Source of the DNA: Siphonodentalium dalli
Lineage: Eukaryota; Mollusca; Scaphopoda; Gadilida; Siphonodentaliidae
NCBI GenBank assembly: GCA_032622095.1
Contig: CP136064.1
Coordinates: 52,148,073-52,212,072, forward strand
DNA length: 64,000 bases
Direction: 5' to 3'
Shown here: positions 43,084-55,395 of the stretch, piece after piece
How positions within the stretch are numbered: position 1 is the first letter of the stretch
How the letters are laid out: every line of letters starts with the position of its first letter
The notes under the pieces: model-generated
Database searches by the model: none
Told to the model about the DNA's origin: nothing
Seen by the model: the letters and a program-made list of their open reading frames with translations, nothing else
Made by a program: the position numbers and the translations under genes

Positions 43084-43778
43084 GAGTTGTCGATGCATTG
43101 ATAAAATTTATTCAATAAAGTGACCAAATAAAGTATCAATAGTAATAATTAATTTAATTAATCAATAATGAGTTGGTTCTTCATCGACAACTTTAATTAA
43201 CAACGTCAATACATTCCGATCAGAGTGCGATTTTCTATTAACCAATCACCTTTTTAAACCGAAGAGAAGGGCCGGTCCAAAGGTGTTCGATTTGGAGGTT
43301 TTACAGTATATTGAAATAAAAACTTAGATGCATACACACCATCTATCAAATCTTTGGAAAGGCAAACAACCAGATGAAGATATATTAACAGTTCCCGACC
43401 TCAGTTACAACACGAAATTTAACTGAGTCTGAAGGTATTCAAGACAATTCAAATGGGTAAATGCAAAATAACATAAAAGTCTACAAAATCCTAACTATGA
43501 AGAAGAGTGTCAATAAATAACTATACTTCATTCTTTTCTCCATCGTCAACAAGGAGATGTTTTAAGTTGAAACCATTGTTTTGTAAACAGTAACAGTAAA
43601 CTGTTGTTTTCAGGGAAACAATACGAAATAAATGGATAGAAAATTCATTCGCAAATATTTTCGGTGGCAGTTCTCTTCCAAATATGGTATTTAACACACA
43701 AGAATTATATATAGAAATAATTATTGAAGAAGTAATTGGAAGTATTTACCATCATTAAGCAAACAATCTTATTTACAG

Positions 43779-43965
43779 CTACAAAAGCAGTTGCAAAGTA
43801 CAGAAAAAAAACATAATGTACAAACAAGATGGTCATGCGCCAGCAAAGATTTCAAAAGACACCATAACTCTCTGCAGAAGAAAATCAAGATCAATGCGTT
43901 GAGAAGCCTTCGTGTTTTAGCGAGGGATCGTATGTTTCAGTTGTCTTTAAAATTAAAATACACAG
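43779..43965 (+). CDS. KDZ exon 14
   Basis: Acceptor CTTATTTACAG, donor ACAG|GTATGT; phase 0 to 1. Encodes VQTRWSCASKDFKRHHNSLQ and LRSLRVLARDRMFQLSLKLK, the Arg/Lys-rich helices near the family C-terminus. Confidence 0.75.
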
Positions 43966-44879
43966 GTATGTGGATCTCTGTTACCCTCATCCTTACCAGA
44001 CTTCATATTGTACACAAACCATAGGTCAATTACTAAAGGAATATTTATGTCAATTTTTTTGACATCCAACTAATATTTTACGACTCTGCCACAACACCCA
44101 TTTGAAGAATTCATAATTAATCTATTACTGTCAAAATATTCAACAAAGACTGTGTGGGCCATGACGTAAAACATGATGTCGGAACTACAGAAAAATGTAA
44201 ATAAACAGTTCTTTATACATGGTGAACAAATTCCCCAACAAGAAATTGAGAAATAAAACACGTTGTCATCTTCTTTTTTTTTTGAACGGTGGATCGATAC
44301 TAGTAATTAAAAACAGAATTTCTTCAAAATCTAAAAAACTATTTGGAAAATACTGCTAGTATTTTCCTGCACGTTAAATAAAAATATCTGGAATTTAATT
44401 ACGTCGATCGTTAGTGGTGATTTCCACATCGATTCGAAAAGCGGAATAGGAGATGGACAATCGCATAATTACGCTATAATGACTTTCTCAAATATAAAAT
44501 GGGAATTGATTAAAGGGCTTTGACCTGCACTTTTGCGAACAACATTACAACTGTCATGCACTCTGCAAGTAAAAACTGAGCAAACACAATCAAATCTAGT
44601 AGCATGTATGCGCAGTCACGTAACTTAATGTTCAACATAATTGTGAAGTATGTTTCTGTCTATCTCCAATGGAATATCATTGAAACAAATTATAAACTAT
44701 TAATATATTCGCAGCCGCAAAGTAAGCGGGTTAGAACAGTTAATGTTAAATTAAAATGTAAGATTTTGAGGAAATACTTGCAAGTAAATTTACTGTTTGT
44801 ACTTTGCAGTAGTTGTGAATGTTCAAGTATTACTAACTGAGTTCACATTCACTGGTTTGGTGTATTTGAAACTACCATT

Positions 44880-44956
44880 CGTTGTTTCAAAGTCGAATCG
44901 AATATCGAAGTCGAATCGAATAACAAAACGAATATCGAATATTCGCAGGGGCCTAG
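44880..44956. mobile_element. Solo right end of the hAT family
   Basis: Carries GTCGAATCGAATATCGAA motifs and ends ATTCGCAGGGGCCTAGG, matching the right end of the 40143-41209 element. I did not find its left end. Confidence 0.55.
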
Positions 44957-45429
44957 GTATTTCTTGAATTGATTGATTGCATGACATTTGTTTGGGCTTT
45001 ATCATTGATGATTTTGGTTGAGAACTACCTTTCACATGCTGGCTTTTTAAAGGGTCTTATCAGTTTCACTCACACATTCCAAGTAGCTTCCACAGAATAT
45101 GGAGTCCATATCTGGATTGACAGTGGCATTTGCTCATACTCATCACAGACTTTCTCTAAAATAGAATGGAAAAATAAAGCACTTGAAATATATTCAAGAC
45201 ATTGCATGTTACCAAACAATATTGGCAATGTAATATATCTAAATTTGCAGGCTATTCTCCGTTTAATATAGATTTAAGTTTGTTTTAGTCATTCCTGGCA
45301 GTAATGGAGCTATTATGTGAAATGTAAAAACATGATAATTATCAGAAAATCTAATACATGATCTGACTCTTAATCCATACACTAAAGATACATAATCCAA
45401 TTAAGTGTATTTATTTGATTTTGGGAGTA

Positions 45430-45775
45430 AAAAACTATTTGAATTGAGTCGAAGAACCCACCTATCAAAGCTCAGAGTTATTAGATACTGATTTTTAAAA
45501 TCTTTTATTCTTCACCATCGAGACTGAGTCATTAGTGGCACAGTAAAAAGTCGACGAGCCGACAGTCTCAGACCAAATTGCGGATGAAGATGGATAACTC
45601 TATAATCAAGAGGTTTTGTGTTGATAATAAGGACAAATTTCGCCAAACAAAATGTTGTTAAATAACACGTTTCAGGCAATTTTATACTATAGTTGACAGT
45701 GCATGGTTAGCAAAAAGCAATTAATCGTTTCTGATAACTGAAACGGCATTTCTGAGTACCTTTAAACTCATTCTA
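45430..45775. repeat. Degenerate fragment of the AAAGGTACTCAATCCGA MITE family
   Basis: Shares GAACCCACCTATCAAAGCTC, ATCAAGAGGTTTTGTGTTGA-like and CTGAGTACCTTTAA segments with the family at 51845-52236, in a rearranged order. Confidence 0.45.
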
Positions 45776-45814
45776 TAGTAATGATATACAACAGTCATTG
45801 TATAACTGGAAATA

Positions 45815-46015
45815 CCTTAATGCCCTAAATAATCGACCATTTAACCACAGCAGATTATGGGCAACTTTTCAAGATTTAGTCAGAAATATGGCTTGTTGCT
45901 GTTCATCGGAAAAGCTCTCACCGATGAACGGCAACAAGCCATATTTCCAACTAAATGCTGAAAAGTTACCCATAATTCTGCTGTGGTTAAGGAGTCGATT
46001 ATTTAAGACATTACT
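45815..46015. mobile_element. Palindromic mariner-type MITE, copy 1
   Basis: A nearly perfect 201-bp hairpin: AATGCCCTAAATAATCGAC at the left and its complement near 46,000, with inner arms ATATGGCTTGTTGC and GCAACAAGCCATAT. Same family as 49787-50075. It lies in the intron before KDZ exon 15. Confidence 0.75.
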
Positions 46016-46641
46016 GTTTTGCGAGGCATACCCAAATGGATGATTGTTGGGCAATACATCACCTTTGACTTTTGGGATGAGGAATGAAAAAAAATTAAGT
46101 GTCTGTGACTGATATTGATGTAATTATTTCATTAAACACGTCAAAGTGTCTAATTTATCTGGGATCTTTTCTTTACGTCAACAAACAATGCCAATTACAT
46201 GGAACATCACCACAGGCCTTATAGAAGCTGCTATTAGTTTAATATACAATTCATTGATTAAAGTTTGTTTCATGGATATCTTGGATAAAGTAATAAATAG
46301 AATCTAAAACGAGTTCCTGCTCATATTGAAATTTACAAAACTTGTCCAGTAAATTAGATCTGGACCCCACCGAAGGCTCGGTCCAGACCTAATTAACTTG
46401 ACTTGTAAATTTCGCTATAAACTGAGGATTTGTTGTAGATCATCTTTGTATAATCTTATCTTATCTTGAATCTGCAGCAATATCAGAAGCCATTCTTGAT
46501 GCCAGTGCAGTGACAAGATAAAATGATGTTGATATAAAACTTCTATGCCTGCCCGACTTTCATACGATTCCAATTGTTATTGTGATGGCGAAATTCACTA
46601 CCAAAACATTAGTGCTGATAATATTTACGGTTTCCTTACAG

Positions 46642-46814
46642 ATGGTCAGTCCATAGCCAAACGGAAATCAAAAACAATAAATAAAATCTGCCAAAACATC
46701 AAGGGCAATGTTGATAAAATCAATGATTTGACAACAGAAGAAAAAGTCAGCTACAAAGAAGCCATTGATCTGAGCTCTGAAATTTATTCATGCTTAGAGG
46801 AACAAACTTCTGAG
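46642..46814 (+). CDS. KDZ exon 15
   Basis: Acceptor TTTCCTTACAG, donor GAG|GTATTA; phase 1 to 0. Encodes DGQSIAKRKSKTINKICQNI and onward to YSCLEEQTSE; DGQ(A/S)IA-(K/R)-(R) is a family motif. Confidence 0.78.
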
Positions 46815-46899
46815 GTATTATTAAATTAACATGTAAATTGTTTGAGCTATTACACTTCTGATAAAATCTGACATCCATTGACTCCCCGAACCTCAGGTT

Positions 46900-47690
46900 C
46901 AAACAAACTAGAGGTGTGACTGTCCCAAATGGGACTACGGATACCCCCCTGTTTTTTAAATACTAAGATGTTTCACATGTCAGTAAACATTTAGTTATAA
47001 TAATAAAATAATAGTTCCCATTGCAGGTGTACAACCATAACCGTAATCTTAAACCTATTGACCGAAAAATGTAGGAATAAAAGCTTGGACAAAATTATGT
47101 ATGTTGCGAAAAAATTCCTAAGTCAAAAAGGGGAATAACTCCACACAAAAAATGTCGGACAGACGTCATAATCGCAGGTGCACAGGTTCCCATGGTACTA
47201 AATATCAGCCTGAGTGCCAAGACTAAAAAACATTGACCGAAAAATGTAGGAATAAAAGCTCGGACAAACTTATGCATGTTGCAAAAAAAGTTTCTTTCTA
47301 AGTCGAATAAGGGGGATAACTCCACCAAAAAATGTCGGACAGACGTCATAATCGCAGGTGCACAAGTTCCAATGGTACTAAATATCTGTGCCACGTTTTA
47401 AAAAAATTGACCGAAAAATGTAGGAATAAAAGCTCGGACAAAAGTATACATGTTTCGAAAATTTTCTAAGTCGAAAAAGGGGGATAACTCCACCAAAAAA
47501 AGTCCTACAGACGTCATAATCGCAGGTGCACAGGTTCCCATGGTGGTTGATGTCTGTGCCAAGTTTCACGGAAATTGATAAAAAAAAACGACTGAGAAAA
47601 ACTCCGGACAAATTTGTGTACACGGACGGACGACGGACGGATGGACAAGCTGACTCCAGTATACCCCCCTAACTTCGTTGCGGGGGGGGT
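46900..47690 (+). repeat. Family B block with GACGG tail
   Basis: Three or four units with GACAGACGTCATAATCGCAG, TTGACCGAAAAATGTAGGAA and AAGTCGAAAAAGGGGGATAA, ending CGGACGACGGACGG and a G-run (TGCGGGGGGGG). Related to 53,630-55,395. Confidence 0.7.
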
Positions 47691-49438
47691 ATAATTACTC
47701 AGAATCCTGATGTGGACATAGAAACTAGCATGATTCTAAATATGTATATAGTAGCAGGGTTTGCGCTGCCATTTGCCAAAAAAATATTTTCATTTGGAAA
47801 AGGTTTTGGCAAGTCATCTTTTAATTCCTGAAGAAAGTTAGAAAAATATCCAATCAATACCATTAATTTCAAGAAACTCTTACAATATAAATTATACTAA
47901 TTGTGTTTTATATTGTTTTGGAATAGTTAACACCTCTATTAAAATGTAGTTAATCTAATAGCATTAGTATTGATGGGTGGAGGGATGATACCTGTATTTA
48001 GTGTGGTGGTGGTGTTTACATAGCTAATCATCTTGTGATGTGCCCTTCTGATGAAACAACCCTGCTATTGTGTTATTGTTTGATTATTAGTTTATTTTTG
48101 TATGATAAACCACGAATATAATGATTAACTAACTGCTTTCCTATTGATAGCAAAAGTCATTCGTAAAATAAGGCATAAAATGATACTATCAGAGACAGTA
48201 TTTTGGCAAGTTCTAAAAGAATTTGGCAACAAAACAAAATTTATTTCGCAAATTATTAGGAAAAGGTAAATGTTGGTCCAGCACGGACCCTACATAGTAG
48301 CATATCATCCAGATGCAAGATCTCCAAAAGCTACTTTCATGACCAAATTAGTGTTTGCTCCCGATTCTCACAATACTAATGACAGTATCAGTTGCCATAA
48401 TTAGTTCTAATATAGAAAATTATAGTTAGTTATATGCCAATGCCTAAAGTCACAAATGTCTAAGAAAATATTATAAGCCAAGCCTTGCTTTGTAATATAT
48501 ACTGTTGACATAATTGAATCTGCGTTTTTTGTCACAGATGCATATAAATATAGGTTTGACTCTAACAACCCATTTTCTTATTGTCACGATATTGTTGTGT
48601 CCAGAAGAACAGTTTCTACTGACGATAGATTTCAATGGGATATATATGACTATGACCGTGATTATTTATTCATAACTCAATATAACATATAATATTTTTA
48701 CACAATTAATGTATACAAACAGTGAGTTATTGGGGACGGCATAACATGTAAAGGCTGTCTTCCTGCTGTCCCCAAAACCGGAGGATATAAAGAAATCATA
48801 GAATTATTTTAATTACTTAAATAAATATAGAATGTTTAAATTTATTTCGAAAATAAGAAACATTCGAGTAATAATATTCGTCTATCGCTCAGCTGATAAC
48901 ATAGAATGTATAATATATCTGTGCAATGTTTTGAGATGAGGTCATAGGTCGTTCATGATTGAGGTTCAAAATGAGATGAAATGGAATAAAATGGGGGATG
49001 GTAAATATTTTTAGGGATCAATATTCAACTATTACTAAATTGGTGAACTATATTAAGAGTATTACTCACATAGCACAGTCAGGACATCTATTGTATGTAC
49101 GTTTTGGTTTCATTTGACAAGTAGATAGGATTGTTTGAGAATAGTCCTTATATATATATATATCCCCTGGTATGCAAATTAGTAGCACATCTCTTGACAT
49201 AGTTAATTGAATTACATGGGGGTTATATATAATGAATGTGCAAATGCTTTGTCTTGTGGGCAGATGTAGCTGAGAACTCTTTCTTGATTAGAGGCCTCTG
49301 TGCAACTATGCATATACATTTAGGAACCCAACATTCAAGATTACAAATGTTGACTTGTGGTATAAAGTGCCTATTCAGAGAAATAGATTGTCAAGGTAGA
49401 AAAAGGAGCTGGGCTTTAATTGATACTAATTTTTCCAG

Positions 49439-49792
49439 GCCAGTCTCATGCCAGTTGTAAAAAGACGCGAGGTTGTCAATGTTGTATGTTTGATACAAAG
49501 AGCAGAAGAAGAAATCAAACTTACAGAAACAGACAAAGTAAACTTTGTAGCAGCATTAAAACAAGAAATTTGCTGCATTGAATCCAACATCCCTTCAGAG
49601 CCTCCAACAACAAGGCGCGAGATGGGAATTATTTTGTTGCAACGAAGTAGTGTACAGCAACTACTTGAAAGACTGTCTGCAGCAGAAAAGAGGTTCAGTG
49701 TTACTGTTACCGAGCAGGATGAAGATGACACTGACCTTGATTTTGTTGTAGATGATGACTACAATGAAGATATTGACTTACTAGTACAGTAA
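49439..49792 (+). CDS. KDZ exon 16 (last), stop codon from a MITE
   Basis: Acceptor AATTTTTCCAG, phase 0. Encodes MPVVKRREVVNVVCLIQRAE, more helices, and an acidic end (DEDDTDLDFVVDDDYNEDID). The last Gln codon and the TAA (49790-49792) are the first bases of the MITE at 49787-50075. Confidence 0.78.
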   Translation, partial: ASLMPVVKRREVVNVVCLIQRAEEEIKLTETDKVNFVAALKQEICCIESNIPSEPPTTRREMGIILLQRSSVQQLLERLSAAEKRFSVTVTEQDEDDTDLDFVVDDDYNEDIDLLVQ

Positions 49793-50075
49793 TGCCCTAA
49801 TTAATCGACTCCATAACCACAGCAGAATTATGGGTAACTTTTCAGGATTTAGTTGGAAATATGGTTTGTTGCAACAAATGGCGGCCATTCATCGGAAAGC
49901 TCTCAGTGAGAGGTTTCCGATGAATGTCAACAAGCCATATTTCCAACTAAATCCTGAAAAGTTACCCACAGAGAGCTTTCCGATGAATGGCAACAAACCA
50001 TATTTCTGACTAAATCCTGAAAAGTTACCCATAATTCTGCTGTGGTTAAGAAGTAAATTACTTAGAGCATTACTG
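49787..50075. mobile_element. Mariner-type MITE inserted at the KDZ stop codon
   Basis: A 289-bp element with terminal repeats CAGTAATGCCCTAA and CAGTAATGCTCTAA, flanked by TA at 49785-49786 and 50076-50077 (TA target duplication). Inner arms match 45815-46015, and a further end fragment is at about 58,665-58,712. AATAAA follows at about 50,082. Confidence 0.82.
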
Positions 50076-50077
50076 TA

Positions 50078-51844
50078 CCTGAATAAAACATGAATATATA
50101 TTACAATCAGGCCAGAGGATATTGTGGCAGACATGAGGATGCAGAATGAGTTCCCACAGAGTGAATTTAATGATGCTACCCCACACATCGGTCTAACATC
50201 ACTAAATTGACCCTATCTGAACCTCATTATGCTTAGGCATCATCTTCTTTGTGAAATTAAATTAAAAAATTTGTTAGTTTCTTTAGAAACTTCTGTACAA
50301 AGATTCTTTTTTAGTTTCTCTATGCCCATAAATTTGCAGAATTATAGTACATTGCTTAATCGAGGTTCGCAGTAGATACATATCACAATATTCACCATCT
50401 GGGAACTTAAATCTGAGTATCGGTCTCCCATAGAAGATGAGGCCATACATAATGCGGTTCCCAAAGGATGAATTTGGAGATGCTAACCCGCTGTGCAGGA
50501 TATCGTCACTAAATTCACTCTATGGGGACCTCACTCTACAAATCTCCGGCACCATTTTCTCAGGCTTGATTACAATGTGCTCAAGTGGTCATTAAGGGTC
50601 AGATGCACGTTTGGCCAAAATTTCCTGGTATTTCTAAATGGATTTTCTCAAAATCGGTCAGGAATTTTTTGGTGAAATTTGGTACAAGCAATTTATTGTG
50701 ATACAATATTTAAGAACCATCCAACAAATGGTTATTACAAACTCATTTACTTTACTTTTATGGCATGGAAAATATTTAAAATTTCACTGTTTTAGGCACC
50801 AAGAACATCTGTAAATTAGATTTGTTTCAAAAGTGCAGTCCATGTATCCATGATATCATATCTGAAGATCATGAGAGGAGACTTCATTTTTCTTGATTTA
50901 TTAAATTTAATGGTTATTTTCACTAGAAAGACAACTACCCACAAAATTGTTGTTCAATGAAAAATTGGGCTGAGATGAGTTCTGGGTCATGGCTTCATAA
51001 CCAAGTTAAAGCTGACCACCATATCTCTTAACACAGTGGCCTAAATTCTATTGATTGCTCCCAGCTTGAGTGGACCACACTGCATATCAACAGATGTTTT
51101 CATTGGGCTGGAATATTTCTGACTGCTTTATTCTTCATTATAATATATGGGGGTATGACACTATATTATGCAATTAAAAATCTAACTCCAAATTATGATA
51201 CAAATGAAGCCTCCTCTCATAGAGCCAAGACAATAAGCTGTTTGATGATTGGAGTTTTGTGTTAAATTATTAATTACTCTAGCTGTTCTTGGTACGGTAC
51301 CTAAAGGGACAACAAGAAAATAATATTTTCAATGTTGTCTCTTAATAACTGCTCAGATTCTACATACAATGAAGATATGTGAAATTAAAAAAATTTCGCC
51401 AGATAGATCCAGAGAAATAATTTGTTGAAAATATCTTGCCATATTTGGCTGTATTTATGCAAAACGTGCATCTCCATCTTAAAGACATATTATACACTTG
51501 TTCGGGTATGTAAAAATAGTAAGTTAGTATTATTCAGGCACCATGTCATCAGGGGGGAATGTACCATTCTACTAATATAACTGAAAATCAGAAGCAAATT
51601 GATTGTATCATTCCAAAGAAAACATCGTCTGAACTACGCTCAAATGTAAATATTTACTTCCAAATTTGGGTTGCAACTATTGGCAAAATGATTAAGCCAT
51701 AAAGAGTTAAACTGCATTTCATTAATATATAAGAAAGGCGGTGTGTTGTCAATTTGGATATAATATTTGTAAAATATAACTACTTTGAGGAAGATATTTC
51801 CACCATATCTATTTGATCACCCTACTTGAGTGTTTAACATTACT
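50078..51844. other. KDZ 3' flank, then no gene recognised
   Basis: Begins CCTGAATAAAAC, a polyadenylation signal for the KDZ gene. The rest is AT-rich with weak direct repeats (TGATGCTACCCCAC-like at 50,168 and 50,480) and no supported coding frame. Confidence 0.5.
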
Positions 51845-52236
51845 TTAAAGGTACTCAATCCGATCAGAGGGTCCCCATCTCAACAGATTCCAACAACAAC
51901 AAAATTTTATCAAAGGTCACTTTAGTTATCAGAATCGATTAATTATCCAAAAATAATGCTAACGACTGTGAACTATCGTATATAATTGCCCAAAATGTGT
52001 TGTATAGCAACATTTTGTTCAATGGAATTTAGTATCGAGAGTATGTCGGTCGGCTTTTTCGGTAAACTTCTCGGACAGAAAGTATTCCCGATGATGAAAA
52101 ATAAGATTTCTAAAATCGATATCTAATAAATCTCAGCTTTGATGGGTTGTTTCCTCGACTCGAATCAAATATGTTTGACACCCGAAGCCATTGAAATAGT
52201 AATTGAGAGGAGTTTTATCGGATTGAGTACCTTTAA
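51845..52236. mobile_element. TTAA-flanked MITE, family AAAGGTACTCAATCCGA
   Basis: A 392-bp element with perfect 20-bp inverted ends TTAAAGGTACTCAATCCGAT and TTAA at both borders (51845-51848, 52233-52236). No coding. Degenerate relatives are at 42,700, 45,430 and 60,055. Confidence 0.82.
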
Positions 52237-52509
52237 TATGAAGTTGAATATTGTTCCATTTATCAAAGTCACATTGTATAAAATCAAATGATTAGGTGTA
52301 CAGGTTATATGCTTCCAGTTATAATATAATGATATTCATTTGGAATAAATTTGTGTGAACATCTTATTTTTCACTTCAAAATATGATTTCCCCATTCTGC
52401 AAACCATAGCTGATTAGATATTTTTTTACACCCATTAATGCATAAATTGTATCTATCAAATGAGGACCAACAAAAATATACAACATTAATCCTTCCATGA
52501 CTGGAGCTA

Positions 52510-52735
52510 CCTGAAATTTTGCAAAAACCCTGTGCCAATGCATTCTCTCATATATGCTAGTATCCCATATGGAGAAGAGAACATATTGGCCAAACAAAAT
52601 TTACCTTGACATTGTAACCCAGTGCATTCTCTAATATATGCGAGGCTCCATATGGGAGACTCACATATATAAGATAATTGATGCACTGGCACATGATCTT
52701 TAATGCTGCACCAGCGCAACTCCAGTCACAATGAA
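52510..52735. repeat. Hairpin-type dispersed repeat, two units
   Basis: Two units of GTGCAATGCATTCTCT-like / TATATGCGAGGCTCCATATG with an inverted partner ATATATAAGATAATTGATGC, then GATCTTTAATGCTGCACC. Same family as 26,150-26,260 and 63,931-64,000. Confidence 0.55.
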
Positions 52736-53629
52736 AGTGTTAATTTATAAAAGTATATGCCCACTAGAGGTTGTCAGAAGAGGATTAAGTTTATGATGTA
52801 AATATAACATGTACTGATCAATTTACACCAACTTCTAAGCTGAACCCACCATACGAAGTCTTGACTTTCACAATAATATTCACAACAATAGACAAGCGAA
52901 AGCAACAGTGTGGTATCTGGAGATGACCAATGTCGTTAAAGGAGCAAGTCTGATGTTTGGGAATAGCTTTTATTTACAATTATCTGGTTTTCCAAAACAA
53001 ACTTCAGCCCAAAATGTTAAATGTTTGTAAATAATTATTTCCTTGTACCATGTTTTTGTTTATTGAAATTCAAAATGTGAGCTCTATGTATTACGGAGGA
53101 AATAAAGGTATATATATAAATGCTAAATGTGAAAAACTATCTTTATTTAATCTCTAGAAATAGCACAAATTCTATGGACTGTCAGCGCTGCATAACCCCA
53201 ATGTAGCACACTGCCTAGTGTGGGAATACCTATTATCAATGACGGAGACACAAAAATCAGCGTTTTCAGATAAATAAAAGATGAGTAAAGTCTGGAACGA
53301 AAAACCAGAACAAAACGATTGACCACTCCATTGAATTTCCCCATAAATGTGAACATCGGTAACAAATTTCATGAAGATCTGACAACCTTTGAATGAGATA
53401 TCTCCTCATAAGAATTTTTTTTTTTCAGTTAACAAAGATAAATAACTCAAGAACGGAAAACTCAAAAAAATCTATTGAGTACCCCATCGAATGTCCTCGT
53501 AGTAGTGAACATCAATACCAAATTTCATTAAGATCCCACAACCGGTGGTGGAGTCGACATCAGCTCTGACAGACAAAAAGCCAGCATTTCTAGATAAACA
53601 AAGATGAATAACTCTAGAACGGGGAATCC
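52736..53629. other. No gene recognised
   Basis: AT-rich sequence with a diluted repeat (AATTTCATTAAGATCC, TAACTCAAGAACGG) near 53,330-53,610. No supported coding frame. Confidence 0.45.
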
Positions 53630-55395
53630 AAACGCAACTAGAGGTGTGACTGTCCCAATGGGACTAAGAATACACCCCCCCCCCTTCCCCGTGTTTTTAA
53701 AATACTAAGATGTTTCACATGTCAGTAAACATTTAGTTAAAATAGTAAAATAACAGTTCCAATTGCAGGTACACAAACCTAACCGTAATCTATTGACCGA
53801 AAAATGTAGGAATAAAAGCTCGGACAAAATTATGCATTTTGCAAAAAAGTTCTAAGTCGAATAAAAGGTCGGTAGACCTCATGTCCGCCTCTAAGTGTTG
53901 GCTTGATACGACCGTTGTTTGCGCATAAAAATTGGCATGGCATATTCGAACTTGGCCTGTATCTTTAGCTGGGAAATACACATACCAACTGTGGTTCAGA
54001 TCAAATAATCCAAACTGGAGTTATCGGTCGGAAACCAAAAATGTTAACAGACGGTCAAATTCTAAGTCGAAAAAGGGCCGTAACTCATGTAAAAATAATT
54101 GGACGGAACCCATATTCGAACTTGACCTGTATCTTTAGCTGGGAAATACACATACCAACTTTGGTTCAGATCAAATAATCCAAACTGGAGTTATCAGTCG
54201 GAAACCAAAAATGTTAACAGACGGTCAAATTATAAGTCGAAAAAGGGGCATAACTCTGGTGAAGGGGCATAACTCTTGTGAAAATTGGCGGACGGACCCA
54301 GAATTCGAACTTGAGCTGTCTTTTCTGCTAGTAAACCCACATGCCAAATTTTTAATTTGGTTCACTCTAACTAAAGTTATCATCCGGAAACCTCGGACGG
54401 ACGGACGGATGGACGGACGCACAGGCTGATTATAATAGTCCTCCGAACCCGTTGGTCGGCGGACAAAAAGGGCCGTAACTCATGTAAAAATAATTGGACG
54501 GAACCCATATTCGAACTTGGCCTGTATCTTTAGCTGGGAAATACACATACCAACTTTGGTTCAGATCAAATAATCAAAACTGGAGTTATCGATCGGAAAC
54601 CAAAATGTTATGAAATTGGTCAAATTCTAAGTTGAATAAAAAAAGGGGCATAACTCTGGTCAAAATTGGCGGACGGAACCAGAATTCGAACTTGACCTGT
54701 CTTTTCTGCTAGTACATCCACATAACAAATTTAATTTAATTTTGTTCACTCTAACTAAAGTTATCATCCGGAAACCTCGGACGCACGGACGGACGTGCTG
54801 ATTATAATAGTCCTCCGAACCCGTTGGGTCGGCGGACAAAAAGGGGAATAACACCACAAAAAAGTCGGACAGACATCATAATCGCAGGTGCACAGTTTCT
54901 CATGGTACTAAATATCAGTGCCAAGATTAAAAAACATTGACCTAAAAATGTAGAAATAAAAGCTCGGACAAAATTATAGGCATGTTGCAAAAAAAATTCT
55001 AAGTCGAAAAAGGGGGATAACTCCACCAAAAAAAGTCGGACAGACGTCATAATCGCAGGTGCACAGGTTCCCATGGTACTAAATGTATGTGCCAAGTTAA
55101 AACAAAATTGACCTAAAAAAGGTAGGAATAAAAGCTCGGTCAAAATTATGCATGTTGCAAAAATATTCTAAGTCGAAAAAGGGGGAATAACTCCACCAAA
55201 TAAAGTCCGACAGGCGTCACAATCGCAGGTACACAGGTTCCCATGGTGGTTGATGCCTGTGCCAAGTTTCACGGAAATTGATCAAAAAACGACTGAGAAA
55301 AACTCCGGACAAATTTGTGTCCACGGACGGACGACGGACGGACAAGCTTACTCCAGTATACCCCCTTAACTTCGTTGCGGGTGGTATAATGCTTG
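53630..55395 (+). repeat. Large family B block
   Basis: Successive units carry CCATATTCGAACTTGACCTG, ATCTTTAGCTGGGAAATACA and ACTAAAGTTATCATCCGG with GACGGACGGACGG tails; a second type is GGACAGACGTCATAATCGCA. The two types are interleaved. Short frames are by-products. Confidence 0.75.

Larger units (their letters stand above)
24426..49792 (+). pseudogene. Intron-rich KDZ (Kyakuja-Dileera-Zisupton) transposase-like gene
   Basis: Sixteen exons over 25.4 kb total about 2,636 nt (878 codons), close to the length I expect for KDZ transposases. In order they encode an N-terminal Cys/His zinc cluster, a C-x-C plus LW-type segment, CPVCPK, the first catalytic Asp (SLDGNFGLVRKR), the KGxxGAxCRHE block, the second Asp in FYDVACTYQRYLE, FHGYGHQPSCQ, the catalytic Glu in GLCDGELMERL, then a long helical C-terminus. 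Splice phases agree at every junction except exon 3 to 4. In-frame stops are TAA 24480-24482 and TGA 29017-29019 (a Trp position in the family). So the DDE triad survives but the copy looks disabled, unless exons or readthrough are missed. Either a domesticated host gene or an old intron-bearing element. Confidence 0.85.

Noticed and set aside
43614-43686. Possible alternative KDZ exon (24 codons, phase 2 to 0) between exons 13 and 14
   Set aside because: It has an acceptor TTTTCAG and a GT donor and would keep frame only if it replaced exon 13. Exon 13 reads more like the helical family sequence, so this is probably chance; mutually exclusive use is not excluded.
48533-48690. Open 51-codon stretch after an acceptor-like TTTGTCACAG inside the last KDZ intron
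   Set aside because: Exons 15 and 16 join directly in phase with a natural family sequence, and this stretch has no donor before its stop.
53630-55395. Short ORFs with RPSIRPSVRGF-like peptides as genes
   Set aside because: They translate GACGGACGG tails of dispersed repeats and recur in several frames and places.
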